Shown: positions 7,990 to 16,064 of the stretch, piece after piece | Numbering within the stretch: position 1 is the first letter of the stretch | Layout of the letters: the number at the start of each line of letters is the position of its first letter | NCBI RefSeq assembly: GCF_018403265.1 | Contig: NZ_BOSI01000002.1 | Span: forward strand, 1-64,000 | DNA length: 64,000 nt | Direction: 5' to 3' | Source of the DNA: Paenibacillus sp. J31TS4 | Lineage (GTDB): Bacteria; Bacillota; Bacilli; Paenibacillales; NBRC-103111 | Made by a program: the position numbers and the translations under genes | Notes under the pieces: model-generated | The model's database searches: none | Told to the model about the DNA's origin: nothing | Seen by the model: the letters and a program-made list of their open reading frames with translations, nothing else

Positions 7990-8341
7990 AGTCGAAATTG
8001 TTGCAAAGAATCCCGCATTGTGAACGGATAACCACCTTGTTTACCATTTGATCCTTCACTCCTTTGCTTTTCCTTATAGGCATTTTATCTAAAAATGCCA
8101 GACCAATATTAGGGAAACTTTGTCTATAATCAATCTAAAATTATCAAGAAATTTACAATCATTTTTTGAATGAATTCCTGAGATAGCCAACAATTATGCT
8201 TTCGCTTTGTGGAATGAACTCCAACTGGGTGGTTTATTAATCACATAACCTTTGGATATAAATAGCGTCTGGTTTTGACGGCAAGCGGGGTTAGGCAGAC
8301 GGCTTGCTCTTACGCTATAATGGAGAGCAGAGAGACAGACA
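7990..8341. other. Divergent intergenic region
   Basis: About 350 AT-rich bases between the APH gene and the FMN reductase gene. No gene was found. A TATAAT (8316-8321) lies 38 bases before the ssuE-like start, with only a poor -35 (TTAGGC at 8291). The rest shows no clear repeat. Confidence 0.5.
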
Positions 8342-8359
8342 GGAAGGGAGAACCAAACT

Positions 8360-8893
8360 ATGGCTAACATTGTCATCATCTCCGGAAGCCCGTCGCCGAC
8401 ATCACGGCTGACCGGTGTACTCGCGATCGTCGCCGAGGAGCTCAAGGAGCAGGGAGCCGTCGTGCAGACGATCGACGTGCGGGAACTGCCGCCGGAGGAT
8501 CTGGTGTATACCAAGTTCGACAGTCCGGCGATCAAGGAAGCGAACCGGCTCATCGCGGAGGCGGACGGCGTCGTCGTCGCCACCCCCGTCTACAAGGCGT
8601 CCTATACCGGCGTTCTCAAGGCGTTCCTCGATCTGGTCCCGCAAAAAGGACTCGAGGGCAAAGTCGCCCTGTCGCTCGCGATCGGCGGCTCGTTCGCTCA
8701 TCTGCTCGTCCTGGACTACGCGATGAAGCCGGTGCTTGCCGCGCTCGGCGCCCAGCACCAGCTGCAGGGCGTCTATACGGTCGATTCGCAGGTGAACCGG
8801 CTGGACGACGGCCGGTTTGATGTCGAGGAAGGCGTGGCGGCCCGGCTCCGGCTGTCGGCCCAAGAGCTCGTCAAGGCAGCCACCAAGCTGTAG
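8360..8893 (+). CDS. ssuE: NADPH-dependent FMN reductase, SsuE-like
   Basis: A 177-residue flavodoxin-like NAD(P)H:FMN reductase. The N-terminal ISGSPSPTSRL is the FMN-phosphate loop, VVVATPVYKASYTGVLKAFLDLVP is the isoalloxazine-contact segment seen in SsuE, and LAIGGSFAHLLVLDYAMKPVLAALGA forms the tetramer interface helix. SsuE supplies reduced FMN to the alkanesulfonate monooxygenase SsuD, but no ssuD or sulfonate transporter is nearby, so the partner must lie elsewhere or the substrate differs. ATG 8360 has GGAAGGGAG upstream. Single gene ended by a hairpin at 8945. Confidence 0.85.
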   Translation: MANIVIISGSPSPTSRLTGVLAIVAEELKEQGAVVQTIDVRELPPEDLVYTKFDSPAIKEANRLIAEADGVVVATPVYKASYTGVLKAFLDLVPQKGLEGKVALSLAIGGSFAHLLVLDYAMKPVLAALGAQHQLQGVYTVDSQVNRLDDGRFDVEEGVAARLRLSAQELVKAATKL

Positions 8894-8944
8894 GGGATAG
8901 CGAAGACTTAAGCTATCCAAGGAACAGAATCGGACAACGAAGAG

Positions 8945-8972
8945 AGACATGCTGCCGGGCATGTCTTTTTTT
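8945..8972 (+). terminator. Terminator of FMN reductase gene
   Basis: Stem AGACATGC / GCATGTCT with a six-base loop, followed by seven T. Confidence 0.85.
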
Positions 8973-9011
8973 GCCTGGTCCGGGAAGGGAAACGGATAGG
9001 AGGGGAAGCCG

Positions 9012-10022
9012 GTGAAGGAAAACTGGGAACGGACCAACTCCGAGCTGTTGGAGCTCGCGGAGACGCAGCAGCTGGCGGAAGCCGCCTTCGGGCCGGAGGC
9101 CCAGGTAGTGGAGGCCGAGCGGCTGGGAGAAGGATTCAGCAACACCAATTACAAGCTCCGGCTCCAGGGGCATGCCGATCCCTATGTGCTGCGCCTGTAT
9201 CGCAGCGGTCCGGAGACGGCGGAGAAAGAGCGGGCGATCGCCCGGCTGGTCGAGGAGCGTGTGCCGACGGCCCGCTTCGTCTATCTGGACAGCAGCGGCA
9301 CTCACCGGGAGCGGCCGTGGGCGATACTGGAATGGAAGCGGGGAACGCTGCTGAAGGAAGTGCTGAAGAGCGGAGACGAAGAGGAGAAGGAACAAGCCGC
9401 GGTGTCAGTAGGCGAAGTGCTGGCGGGCATTCATGCCTTCGGCTTCAAGCAGGCGGGTCTGCTTGACGGCGCATTGTCCATCCGCGAGGAGTTCCCGATG
9501 AATGAAGGGAATTTCCTCGCGTTCCTGGAGGAGAGCCTATTCCGGGGCAAAGCCGGCGTTTGGCTGGGCGATCGGCAGCGCGACGAGCTGTGGGCGTGGA
9601 GCCGTGCCCATGCGTCCCTGCTGGCGGAGCAGAGTGGGCCACCGGCGCTGATCCATTCGGATTTCAACGGCCCGAACGTGCTGGTCGACCGGGAAGAGCC
9701 GGGCTGCCCGGTAACCGCCGTGCTGGATTGGGAGTTCGCCTTCTCGGGCAGCCCGATGGCGGACATCGGGAATCTGCTGCGTTATGAGCCAAGGGGATCC
9801 CGATTCACCGAAGCCTTCCTCGGCTCGTACGAACAGCATGGCGGGAGGCTGCCGGCCGATTGGGAGCTGCGGTCACGGCTGGAGGACCTGGTCGCCCTGT
9901 GCGACATGCTGAATCATTGCACCGAGGATACGCCGGTGCGGATTCGAGATTTGATTGGGAGAATCGAACGGACGCTGGCGGATTATCCGCTCGCGATTAA
10001 GGAGGAGAACGGATGGGTCTGA
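9012..10022 (+). CDS. APH-fold phosphotransferase
   Basis: A 336-residue APH-family kinase. The glycine-rich region reads LGEGFSNTNYKLRL, the ATP lysine/arginine strand PYVLRLY, the hinge AILEWKRGTLL, the catalytic loop IHSDFNGPNVLVD with Asp and Asn in place, and the metal-binding VLDWEFAFSGSPMADIGNLLRYE. That last block is typical of the antibiotic/homoserine-kinase-like APH group found in Firmicutes genomes with unknown substrates. GTG 9012 follows AGGAGGGG. It overlaps the next small gene by ten bases, so the two are co-translated. Confidence 0.85.
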   Translation: MKENWERTNSELLELAETQQLAEAAFGPEAQVVEAERLGEGFSNTNYKLRLQGHADPYVLRLYRSGPETAEKERAIARLVEERVPTARFVYLDSSGTHRERPWAILEWKRGTLLKEVLKSGDEEEKEQAAVSVGEVLAGIHAFGFKQAGLLDGALSIREEFPMNEGNFLAFLEESLFRGKAGVWLGDRQRDELWAWSRAHASLLAEQSGPPALIHSDFNGPNVLVDREEPGCPVTAVLDWEFAFSGSPMADIGNLLRYEPRGSRFTEAFLGSYEQHGGRLPADWELRSRLEDLVALCDMLNHCTEDTPVRIRDLIGRIERTLADYPLAIKEENGWV

Positions 10023-10213
10023 TCAGCGTTCTGCTCGTGGCGGCTGGCGTGCTGATGCTGAGCCGGCCCGATTGGGTCTGGAGCGTCACGGAGAGCTGGA
10101 AGTCGGGGGACGCGACCGAGCCTTCGGACACGTACATTCTGTCTACCCGCTTCGGCGGTGGGATGGTGACGCTGGCGGGTCTCGGCGGAATAGTGGCGGC
10201 ATGGGTGTTGTAG
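10013..10213 (+). CDS. Small membrane protein, two predicted helices
   Basis: A 66-residue protein with hydrophobic segments at about 3-18 and 47-66 around a polar middle (ESWKSGDATEPSDTYILSTRFGG). The RPDWVW and STRxGG signatures recall the DUF6199-type small membrane proteins of Bacillales; function unknown. Its ATG at 10013 lies inside the end of the APH gene and uses AAGGAGG within that gene, which is strong support that it is real and coupled. Orientation and partner are unclear. Confidence 0.7.
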   Translation: MGLISVLLVAAGVLMLSRPDWVWSVTESWKSGDATEPSDTYILSTRFGGGMVTLAGLGGIVAAWVL

Positions 10214-10269
10214 GAGATGGATTGGCCCCGCCGTTCACAGGATCGCCGTGTGTCGTTCCCGCGCCGAGA

Positions 10270-10278
10270 TGGTATACT
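10270..10278 (+). promoter_or_regulatory. Extended -10 promoter of hemY/cgoX
   Basis: TGG-TATACT, an extended -10 element, 56 bases upstream of the GTG start of the oxidase gene. The -35 region is weak. Confidence 0.45.
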
Positions 10279-10334
10279 GAAGAGCAGGACAAGGGAACGG
10301 AACGGAACGATTCCCGGTAAGAGGTGGGATTGCA

Positions 10335-11735
10335 GTGAAACAAGTGGTCATCATCGGCGGCGGCGTGACCGGGTTATCCGCCGCCTATTATTTGCAAAAG
10401 GCGATTCGGACAAACGGGCTGGATGCGGAGATAACGGTCGTAGAGGCCGAGGAAAGGCTCGGCGGGAAGATTCACACGGTGCGGGACGGCGACTTCGTCA
10501 TGGAGGCGGGAGCGGATTCCATCGTGACCCGCAAGACCAACGTCGCACCTCTCCTGGAAGAGCTGGGCATGACGGAGGAGGTCGTCTACAACGCGACAGG
10601 CAAGTCCTATATCTACGCGGACGGCCGCCTGAAGCCGATTCCCGAAGAAGCCGTCTTCGGCATACCGCTCAGCCTGGAATCGCTCGCGAAGAGCGAGCTG
10701 GTCTCCGCCGAGGGCAAGGTGGAGGCGCTGAAGGACTTCTATACCCCGAACGAGACGTTCACGAAGACCGATTCGGTCGGGCGTTTCCTCGAAGCGTTCC
10801 TCGGGACAGAGCTCGTGGAGAAGCAGATCGGGCCCGTGCTCTCCGGCGTCTACTCCGGCAAGCTGAGCGACCTGACGATCGCCTCGACGCTGCCCTATTT
10901 GCTCGACTACAAAAACCAGTACGGCAGCATCATGAAGGGGCTCGCCGAGAATCGGCAAAAATTCAAGGGGAACGGAGACAAGAAATTCCTGTCTTTCCGA
11001 GACGGCGTCTCGGCCCTTATCGACGAGCTGGAACGCCAGCTGCCGGATGTGCACATCTGGAAGGGCACCCGGGCGGTCGGCCTGGAGAAAGCGGGAGAGC
11101 GGTACCGGCTCGCCTTCTCGAATCGCCCTGCGCTGGAAGCCGATTATGTCGTGCTCAGCACGCCCCACACGGCCGCTCAGTCGCTTCTGACGGAGGCCGA
11201 TCTCGAGGAGGAATTCGGCCAGCTGCGGAACAGCTCGCTCATCAGCGTCTACCTGGCGTTCGACATCGCCGACGAGGAGCTCCCGCTGGACGGCACAGGC
11301 TTCATCGTGGCGGAGGACGGCGATCTGCGGTGCAACGCCTGTACATGGACGAGCCGCAAGTGGACGCATACGTCCGCAAACCGCCGGCTGCTGGTCCGTC
11401 TGTTCTACAAGAGCACCAAGGAAGGCTACGACGAGCTGCAGCGGATGAGCGAAGAGGAACTGCTCGAGGTGGGCCTCCGGGATATCGAGCGGAGCATGGG
11501 AATCGCCGGTCGGCCCGTCACCCATAACGTAACGAAGTGGCATAACCAGATGCCCAACTACCATATCAAGCATCACGAGCTGGTCCAGACGCTTGAGGAG
11601 AAGGTCGCGCACCGGTATCCGAACGTCCGCCTGGCCGGCTGCTCCTATTACGGTGTCGGCATCCCGGACTGCATTGCGAATGGAGAGGCGACGGCGGGTT
11701 GGATCGCGGAGCGGCTGGCGGCGGAGCGCGGGTAA
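10335..11735 (+). CDS. hemY: Protoporphyrinogen/coproporphyrinogen III oxidase
   Basis: A 466-residue FAD oxidase of the HemY/HemG (CgoX) family, which oxidises coproporphyrinogen III to coproporphyrin III in the Gram-positive haem pathway. The dinucleotide-binding N-terminus is VVIIGGGVTGLSAAYYLQ, followed by VVEAEERLGGKIHTV, and FVMEAGADSIVTRK; the C-terminal FAD motif is VRLAGCSYYGVGIPDCIANGEATA. Start is GTG 10335 with GAGGTGGGA upstream. The other haem genes (hemE, hemH) are not in the window, so unlike B. subtilis hemEHY this copy stands alone. Peripheral membrane location is expected. Confidence 0.93.
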   Translation: MKQVVIIGGGVTGLSAAYYLQKAIRTNGLDAEITVVEAEERLGGKIHTVRDGDFVMEAGADSIVTRKTNVAPLLEELGMTEEVVYNATGKSYIYADGRLKPIPEEAVFGIPLSLESLAKSELVSAEGKVEALKDFYTPNETFTKTDSVGRFLEAFLGTELVEKQIGPVLSGVYSGKLSDLTIASTLPYLLDYKNQYGSIMKGLAENRQKFKGNGDKKFLSFRDGVSALIDELERQLPDVHIWKGTRAVGLEKAGERYRLAFSNRPALEADYVVLSTPHTAAQSLLTEADLEEEFGQLRNSSLISVYLAFDIADEELPLDGTGFIVAEDGDLRCNACTWTSRKWTHTSANRRLLVRLFYKSTKEGYDELQRMSEEELLEVGLRDIERSMGIAGRPVTHNVTKWHNQMPNYHIKHHELVQTLEEKVAHRYPNVRLAGCSYYGVGIPDCIANGEATAGWIAERLAAERG

Positions 11736-11786
11736 GCGGGGAAGACGCTGGTCCTTCGCACGCTTTCCATCAAGCAACTTTGGTCG

Positions 11787-11816
11787 AGAGCCGTCCTATA
11801 GGGGACGGCTCTTTTT
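11787..11816 (+). terminator. Terminator of hemY
   Basis: Perfect 10-bp stem AGAGCCGTCC / GGACGGCTCT with six-base loop and TTTTT. Confidence 0.9.
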
Positions 11817-11963
11817 GCATGCGCTTCGCGCGAAGTCTCGGGTGCCCGATGTCAGGGCCGCCCAGAGTTCGGCAGATCCGATAGAGCGGGTGCCTAAGGG
11901 CATGAGGGAACTGTGGTATGCTAGAGAGACACAATCATTTTTGCCGCAAAGGGGTCTTAGCTA

Positions 11964-12704
11964 ATGAAAGTCGTTCCGCCGAAACCGTTCACCTACCGGG
12001 GAGGGGCAAAAGCCGTTCTCTTGCTGCACGGATTCACCGGCAGCCCGGTCGACGTCCGAAATTTGGGGAGGTACTTGAGCCAGCGGGGATACACCTGTCA
12101 CGCTCCGATGTACCAAGGGCATGGCGCCGATCCGGAAGCGCTGCTCGCGTCGGAGCCCGACGAATGGTGGGAGGATGTCAAGGACGGCTATCAACTGCTG
12201 CTGGCGGAGGGGTTCTCTCAAGTAGCGGTAGCCGGCGTATCCCTGGGCGGCGTCTTTTCCTTAAAGGCGGCGGCGGAACTGCCAGTGGCAGGGGTGGTTT
12301 CGATGTGCGCCCCGATGCAGGCGAAGAGCATCGAGGACTTGTCACTGCGTGTCACCCAGTACGCCAAGCAGTACAAGAAATTCGAAGGCAAGGGCGACGC
12401 TCAAATCGCAGGGGAGCTGGAAGAGCTCGAGCGGACGCCGATGCCCTTTTTGAAGCAGATTCAGCGGACGATCGTGGAGACGAGCGGGAAGCTCGGGGCC
12501 ATCCTCTCTCCTGCAATGGTCATGCAGGGCATGCTGGACGACGTGCTTTATCGCGAGAGCGCCCCGCTTATCTACCGGAGCGTCGGTTCCGAGCAGAAGC
12601 AGCTGAAGTGGTATGACCAATCCGGCCACATTCTGACCCTAGGCAAGGAACGGGAACAGGTCTACGAAGATGTGCACACGTTCCTAGAAACGTTAAGCTG
12701 GTAA
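11964..12704 (+). CDS. Carboxylesterase, Est30-type
   Basis: A 246-residue alpha/beta hydrolase of the thermostable carboxylesterase Est30/EstA family that hydrolyses short acyl esters in the cytosol. Oxyanion motif LLHGFTGSP (about 20-28), nucleophile Ser93 in GVSLGG, Asp192 in MQGMLDDVLY and His222 in DQSGHILTLGKER complete the triad at the usual spacing. ATG 11964 has GGGGTCTTAG upstream, a modest ribosome site. An extended -10 (TGG-TATGCT, 11914-11922) precedes it. Monocistronic, converging on the phosphatase gene and sharing its terminator. Confidence 0.9.
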   Translation: MKVVPPKPFTYRGGAKAVLLLHGFTGSPVDVRNLGRYLSQRGYTCHAPMYQGHGADPEALLASEPDEWWEDVKDGYQLLLAEGFSQVAVAGVSLGGVFSLKAAAELPVAGVVSMCAPMQAKSIEDLSLRVTQYAKQYKKFEGKGDAQIAGELEELERTPMPFLKQIQRTIVETSGKLGAILSPAMVMQGMLDDVLYRESAPLIYRSVGSEQKQLKWYDQSGHILTLGKEREQVYEDVHTFLETLSW

Positions 12705-12750
12705 CGAAAGCCGGGTACGCATGGCGATACAAGTGGATAGAAGAAGCAAG

Positions 12751-12779
12751 GAGCCGCTCTTATGGAGCGGCTCTTTTTT
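12751..12779. terminator. Convergent terminator
   Basis: GAGCCGCTC / GAGCGGCTC stem followed by TTTTTT for the plus strand. It overlaps the 3' end of the phosphatase gene on the other strand. Confidence 0.85.
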
Positions 12780-13224
12780 GCAGGTTCTCGATTAGGCTAG
12801 GCATGGCTTCATAGAAATAGTTCACCAAGCGGTGCATCTGCTCAGCAAAATCCCCGCTCTCCGGAGAGCCGATCGTTACGGCTGTTTTTTGGCCATTGTA
12901 GACCTCGTTGAACAGAGGAACGTCCCGGTTGTAATGCTCTTTAATAAAGTCTCTATGAAGGTCGCTCATCGCTAGGATGACATCCTGTTCTTCAAAACTG
13001 CTTTCCCGAAAGGGTGTTCTTCTAAAATCGGAGGTGTCGATCTGCATGCCGGTCAAGATTTGAAAATGAAGGTCCGAGTACTTGCTAACATCACTATCTG
13101 CCCGGATGCCGGCAGAGCTAACGGTAATCGAGGCATTGCCCGTTTTCCGGAGAACATCCTTCATGCAATATTCGGCTATCACACTCCGCGTAAAATTATC
13201 GGTACAAACAAACAGAACGTTCAC
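12760..13224 (-). CDS. Low-molecular-weight protein tyrosine phosphatase-like
   Basis: A 154-residue LMW-PTP/arsenate-reductase superfamily protein. The P-loop C-x5-R-S is CTDNFTRS with Cys7 and Arg13, and the helix following it (VIAEYCMKD) fits. The usual C-terminal general-acid DP motif is not obvious; the region reads TIGSPESGDF, so catalytic activity may be changed or the family member acts on a different substrate. The start is GTG 13224 with GGGGAG upstream. It lies 42 bases after the GNAT gene on the same strand, probably one operon with it. Confidence 0.75.
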   Translation of the reverse strand: MNVLFVCTDNFTRSVIAEYCMKDVLRKTGNASITVSSAGIRADSDVSKYSDLHFQILTGMQIDTSDFRRTPFRESSFEEQDVILAMSDLHRDFIKEHYNRDVPLFNEVYNGQKTAVTIGSPESGDFAEQMHRLVNYFYEAMPSLIENLQKRAAP

Positions 13225-13265
13225 GCTCTCCAGCTCCCCTCAGGCTTCTGCTTGGCGCAGGTTAC

Positions 13266-13685
13266 TCATTCGCCCAATCTCATAGAAATGCTTCTTTCTT
13301 GAAAACCAAGGGATTTCCAAAAGGAATGTCCCACATGATTCCAGTGCATGACTTCGATCTCCATCTTTTCCGTACCCAATGCTTCAAGCAGCATCATAAA
13401 TGCTAATTTTCCATATCCCTGTCTTCTACTTTCTCGACATATAAAAAAATGCCTTAAATACAAAGGCTGTCTCGTCCGATTTACCAATGCATAGCCAACC
13501 ACTTGCCCGTTCTTTTCAAATTGATAAGCGGTATAGTCTGTATGGAGAAACGTCCTCATTCTATCTTTTAGCTGTTCCATATTCATTTTATTGTCATGCT
13601 GTTCATCCTCAATGAGCTGCTTATTAAGTGTGGCAAGGAGGTCCAAATCTTCATCAGAACAAATCCGTACTTTCAGTTCCTCCAT
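13266..13685 (-). CDS. GNAT family N-acetyltransferase
   Basis: A 139-residue GNAT. First strand LKVRICSDEDLDLLATL, central strand QVVGYALVNRT, acetyl-CoA loop ICRESRRQGYGKLAFMMLLEAL, and terminal WNHVGHSFWKSLGFQERSI. It starts at ATG 13685 (GGGAGAGATTC upstream). It follows a truncated Nudix gene by 40 bases and precedes the phosphatase gene; the three may have been one transcription unit. Substrate unknown. Confidence 0.85.
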   Translation of the reverse strand: MEELKVRICSDEDLDLLATLNKQLIEDEQHDNKMNMEQLKDRMRTFLHTDYTAYQFEKNGQVVGYALVNRTRQPLYLRHFFICRESRRQGYGKLAFMMLLEALGTEKMEIEVMHWNHVGHSFWKSLGFQERSISMRLGE

Positions 13686-13725
13686 ACAAGAATCTCTCCC
13701 GAATCCAGTTTTCTATATTCCCGAG

Positions 13726-13854
13726 TTAGTACCTATAAGATAATTCCGGGTCAGAACCGCCAGGAAAGGTCCAGAAGGTGTTGCCCTTGTAAGTTTGGCG
13801 GATCATCAGAATGGAATCGTTACGTACAATTGCTGCACAGCTTCTATTTCTCAC
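13726..13854 (-). pseudogene. Nudix hydrolase N-terminal remnant
   Basis: A GTG start at 13854 with GGAGGG upstream opens 42 codons that read as a Nudix domain: CAAIVRNDSILMIRQ, then NTFWTFPGG, the first glycines of the Nudix box. The reading then runs into unrelated sequence and stops at 13726, so the GxxxxxE...REUxEE helix is gone. It is too short for most gene callers. Deletion probably joined it to the GNAT gene that follows. Confidence 0.65.
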
Positions 13855-14021
13855 AGAACGCCCTCCAGAAATTGGTTTCCACGATTATACAACATTAAGG
13901 TAAAGATGGAACCATAGAATGAAGTTCTGGTAACGAAAAATAGTTCGACAAATGAAAGGAAAATTATGGGTGGCCCTCGAATGGAACTAGAACCTATCGA
14001 AAGCAAGGAGGACGGTGCGAA

Positions 14022-15317
14022 GTGGGGAAAGCCCAGATAGAAGTCGTTCCGTTAAAAGAGAGAAAATATGTCGGCATTGCGGTCACCTCTCCCCTGAAAG
14101 ATGTAAACGGGATTGGGGAAGCGCGTCAGCAGTTCATGGACAGAATAGGCGAAATTCAAGGGAAGGTGGATGAAACCACCTATGTCTGCGTTCATTATGC
14201 AAACGAAGTACTGTTCACCTATCTCTACTGCATGGAAGTAATGGATCACCGATCCGCTCCGGACGGCATGATCGGGTTTGAAGTGCCCGCTAACCGGTAT
14301 GTCAAGGTTCAGGCAAACGGCGATGAACCGTACGGGCTGATTGAGCAATTTTTAAGGGACAATGGCATGCAGAGCCATGCCGGATCCGTTTCCTTCGAGG
14401 TATTCCGGTTTGGACAAGAGGAAAGCAAGTATCAAGCGGAAATCCTCGTTCCCCTTGCTGATAAACCTATCCGGGATGGAGGCCGACAAGCCATGCTTGG
14501 CAAATGGGTAGCAGCCGGATCGTGCTGCGAGGTACATGAATGGGGAGAAGGGAACCGGGTCGTCAAATGGTTTCACCCGGGAATCTCGCTAAAAGGGATT
14601 CAGGCCGAGTACAACAACAGCATCGCCGTATGGGAGGGCGGGCTGCCCGCCCCACGGCCGTACGAGATGATCACTTGGGAAGGACGCCCCGGGATTGTTT
14701 ACGAGAAGGTGACGGGAAAAACGCTCGTGGAGCAGCTGTTTGCCAATCTGTATGCATTCCGCGAGATGGGGGACGAGCTGCGCAAGTGCGCGAGGGTGCT
14801 TCACGAGATTCACCGGACAGCGGTCCCCGGCATCGTGGCCGACCAGAAGAATCAATTGAAGGCCATTATCGGCCGTCCCGCCGAGTTCACCGAGGAAGAG
14901 CTGACGGGTATTCATGCGTATATCGACCGGCTGCCGGCCAAGCGGCAGCTGTGCCACGGCGATACGAATCCGGGCAATCTGATCATTAGAGATACGGACG
15001 GCAAAGCGATCATGATCGACTGGAGGCACGCCTCGCTCGGCAACCCGGCGGCGGATGTGGCGGAGGTATGCGTCATGATCGAATATGCCATCCTGCCTCC
15101 GGACACGCCCGCCGAGGTCGTTCAGTTTTTTCAAGCTTCTCGCCAGGCGGCCTATCGAGTCTTCCTGGGCGAGTACTGCCAATTGTCGGGGATGACCGAG
15201 GAGGAGATCAGAGCCTGGTACGTCCCCATGGCGGCCCGGTCCTCGGCATCCGGCGCCCTGCCGCAGGAGCAGGTGGCAAACCTGGCAGCGATGATCCGCA
15301 GCCGGCTGGCTGGATGA
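14022..15317 (+). CDS. GyrI-like effector-binding domain fused to APH-fold kinase
   Basis: A 431-residue two-domain protein. Residues 1 to about 150 match the GyrI-like/AraC effector-binding fold, with the start VVPLKERKYVGIAV, an internal pseudo-repeat, and the closing FEVFRFGQEESKYQAEILVPL strand. Residues about 155-430 are an APH phosphotransferase: WVAAGSCCEVHEWGEGNRVVKWF for the ATP loop, LCHGDTNPGNLII catalytic loop, IMIDWRHASLGNPAADVAEV metal loop. The effector domain usually binds hydrophobic or cationic drugs, so a drug- or metabolite-sensing kinase is a fair inference. GTG 14022 is preceded by AAGGAGG. The gene is single, 160 bases after the Nudix remnant. I know of no characterised protein with this order. 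Confidence 0.8.
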   Translation: MGKAQIEVVPLKERKYVGIAVTSPLKDVNGIGEARQQFMDRIGEIQGKVDETTYVCVHYANEVLFTYLYCMEVMDHRSAPDGMIGFEVPANRYVKVQANGDEPYGLIEQFLRDNGMQSHAGSVSFEVFRFGQEESKYQAEILVPLADKPIRDGGRQAMLGKWVAAGSCCEVHEWGEGNRVVKWFHPGISLKGIQAEYNNSIAVWEGGLPAPRPYEMITWEGRPGIVYEKVTGKTLVEQLFANLYAFREMGDELRKCARVLHEIHRTAVPGIVADQKNQLKAIIGRPAEFTEEELTGIHAYIDRLPAKRQLCHGDTNPGNLIIRDTDGKAIMIDWRHASLGNPAADVAEVCVMIEYAILPPDTPAEVVQFFQASRQAAYRVFLGEYCQLSGMTEEEIRAWYVPMAARSSASGALPQEQVANLAAMIRSRLAG

Positions 15318-15430
15318 AGGCCTGGCCGTCTTGGCTCACCATAAGATCTACGAGTGAGACTCTGGGGAAGCATGGCGAGCGGAGAAGGAACCGAACGCGG
15401 CTCTTCCCTCAAACAAAAGGAGGAAAACGC

Positions 15431-15832
15431 ATGGGCCTGAAAACGGTCATTCATCATCAAGCGCCTGTTTCCAATCTGGAAGCAGCCGTAGAGTGGTACG
15501 TCAACGTCCTGGGCTTTGAGCTTCAGAAACCGATCTCTCCCGGCTCTACTATCGCTTTATTGTCCCTTCCGGAGCGGGGGGCTTCCGTCCATCTCATTCA
15601 AACAACCGACCAAACGCGGCTCGGCCTCCCTTCGGAAGAAAAGGACAACTACGTTGTCGGCTTCTATTGCGAACGGATTCGGGAGCTGCAGCAAAAGCTG
15701 ATCGAAAGCGGATGCGCGGCTATGCTGGAGGACGCCGGCGGGTGCGGCTGGTGGCTCTATTTCGCCGATCCTGACGGTAACCGGTATTTCGCCGCGGAGG
15801 ATAAGGAACCTGCCAAGGATGCCGTCTCTTGA
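15431..15832 (+). CDS. VOC/glyoxalase-fold protein
   Basis: A 133-residue single-domain vicinal-oxygen-chelate protein. The N-terminal half begins VIHHQAPVSNLEAAVEWYVNVLGF with the first metal His, and the C-terminal half ends WLYFADPDGNRYFAAED with the usual DPDGN turn and a terminal acidic ligand. Members include glyoxalases, bleomycin/fosfomycin binders and many unknowns. ATG 15431 has AAAGGAGGAAA. It lies 113 bases after the fused kinase on the same strand and may be co-transcribed. A hairpin follows at 15925. Confidence 0.8.
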   Translation: MGLKTVIHHQAPVSNLEAAVEWYVNVLGFELQKPISPGSTIALLSLPERGASVHLIQTTDQTRLGLPSEEKDNYVVGFYCERIRELQQKLIESGCAAMLEDAGGCGWWLYFADPDGNRYFAAEDKEPAKDAVS

Positions 15833-15924
15833 GGGGCCCGACCAAATGCGCAATACATAAGAAACCCATTCGCCTGTTATCGATTTAACATAGATAGAGG
15901 GAAGGAACAATCGAAGAACCGCAG

Positions 15925-15952
15925 GCGGCCGGCCCTTGTGTCGGCCGCTTTG
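15925..15952 (+). terminator. Terminator after VOC gene
   Basis: GCGGCCG / CGGCCGC stem with ten-base loop followed by TTTGTT. Confidence 0.65.
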
Positions 15953-16064
15953 TTATTATGTTGGGCAACGGAGAGGGAGAAGGGATGGGGACAACGAAAT
16001 CTGTTCTTCCTGAAATGGAATGAAAAGTAGTGTAATTTACAAATGTGTAAGAGGGGGAGTAGAG

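Noticed and set aside
10217-11527. 436-codon plus-strand frame
   Set aside because: Alternative frame of hemY, rich in R, G and D; no motif or ribosome site.
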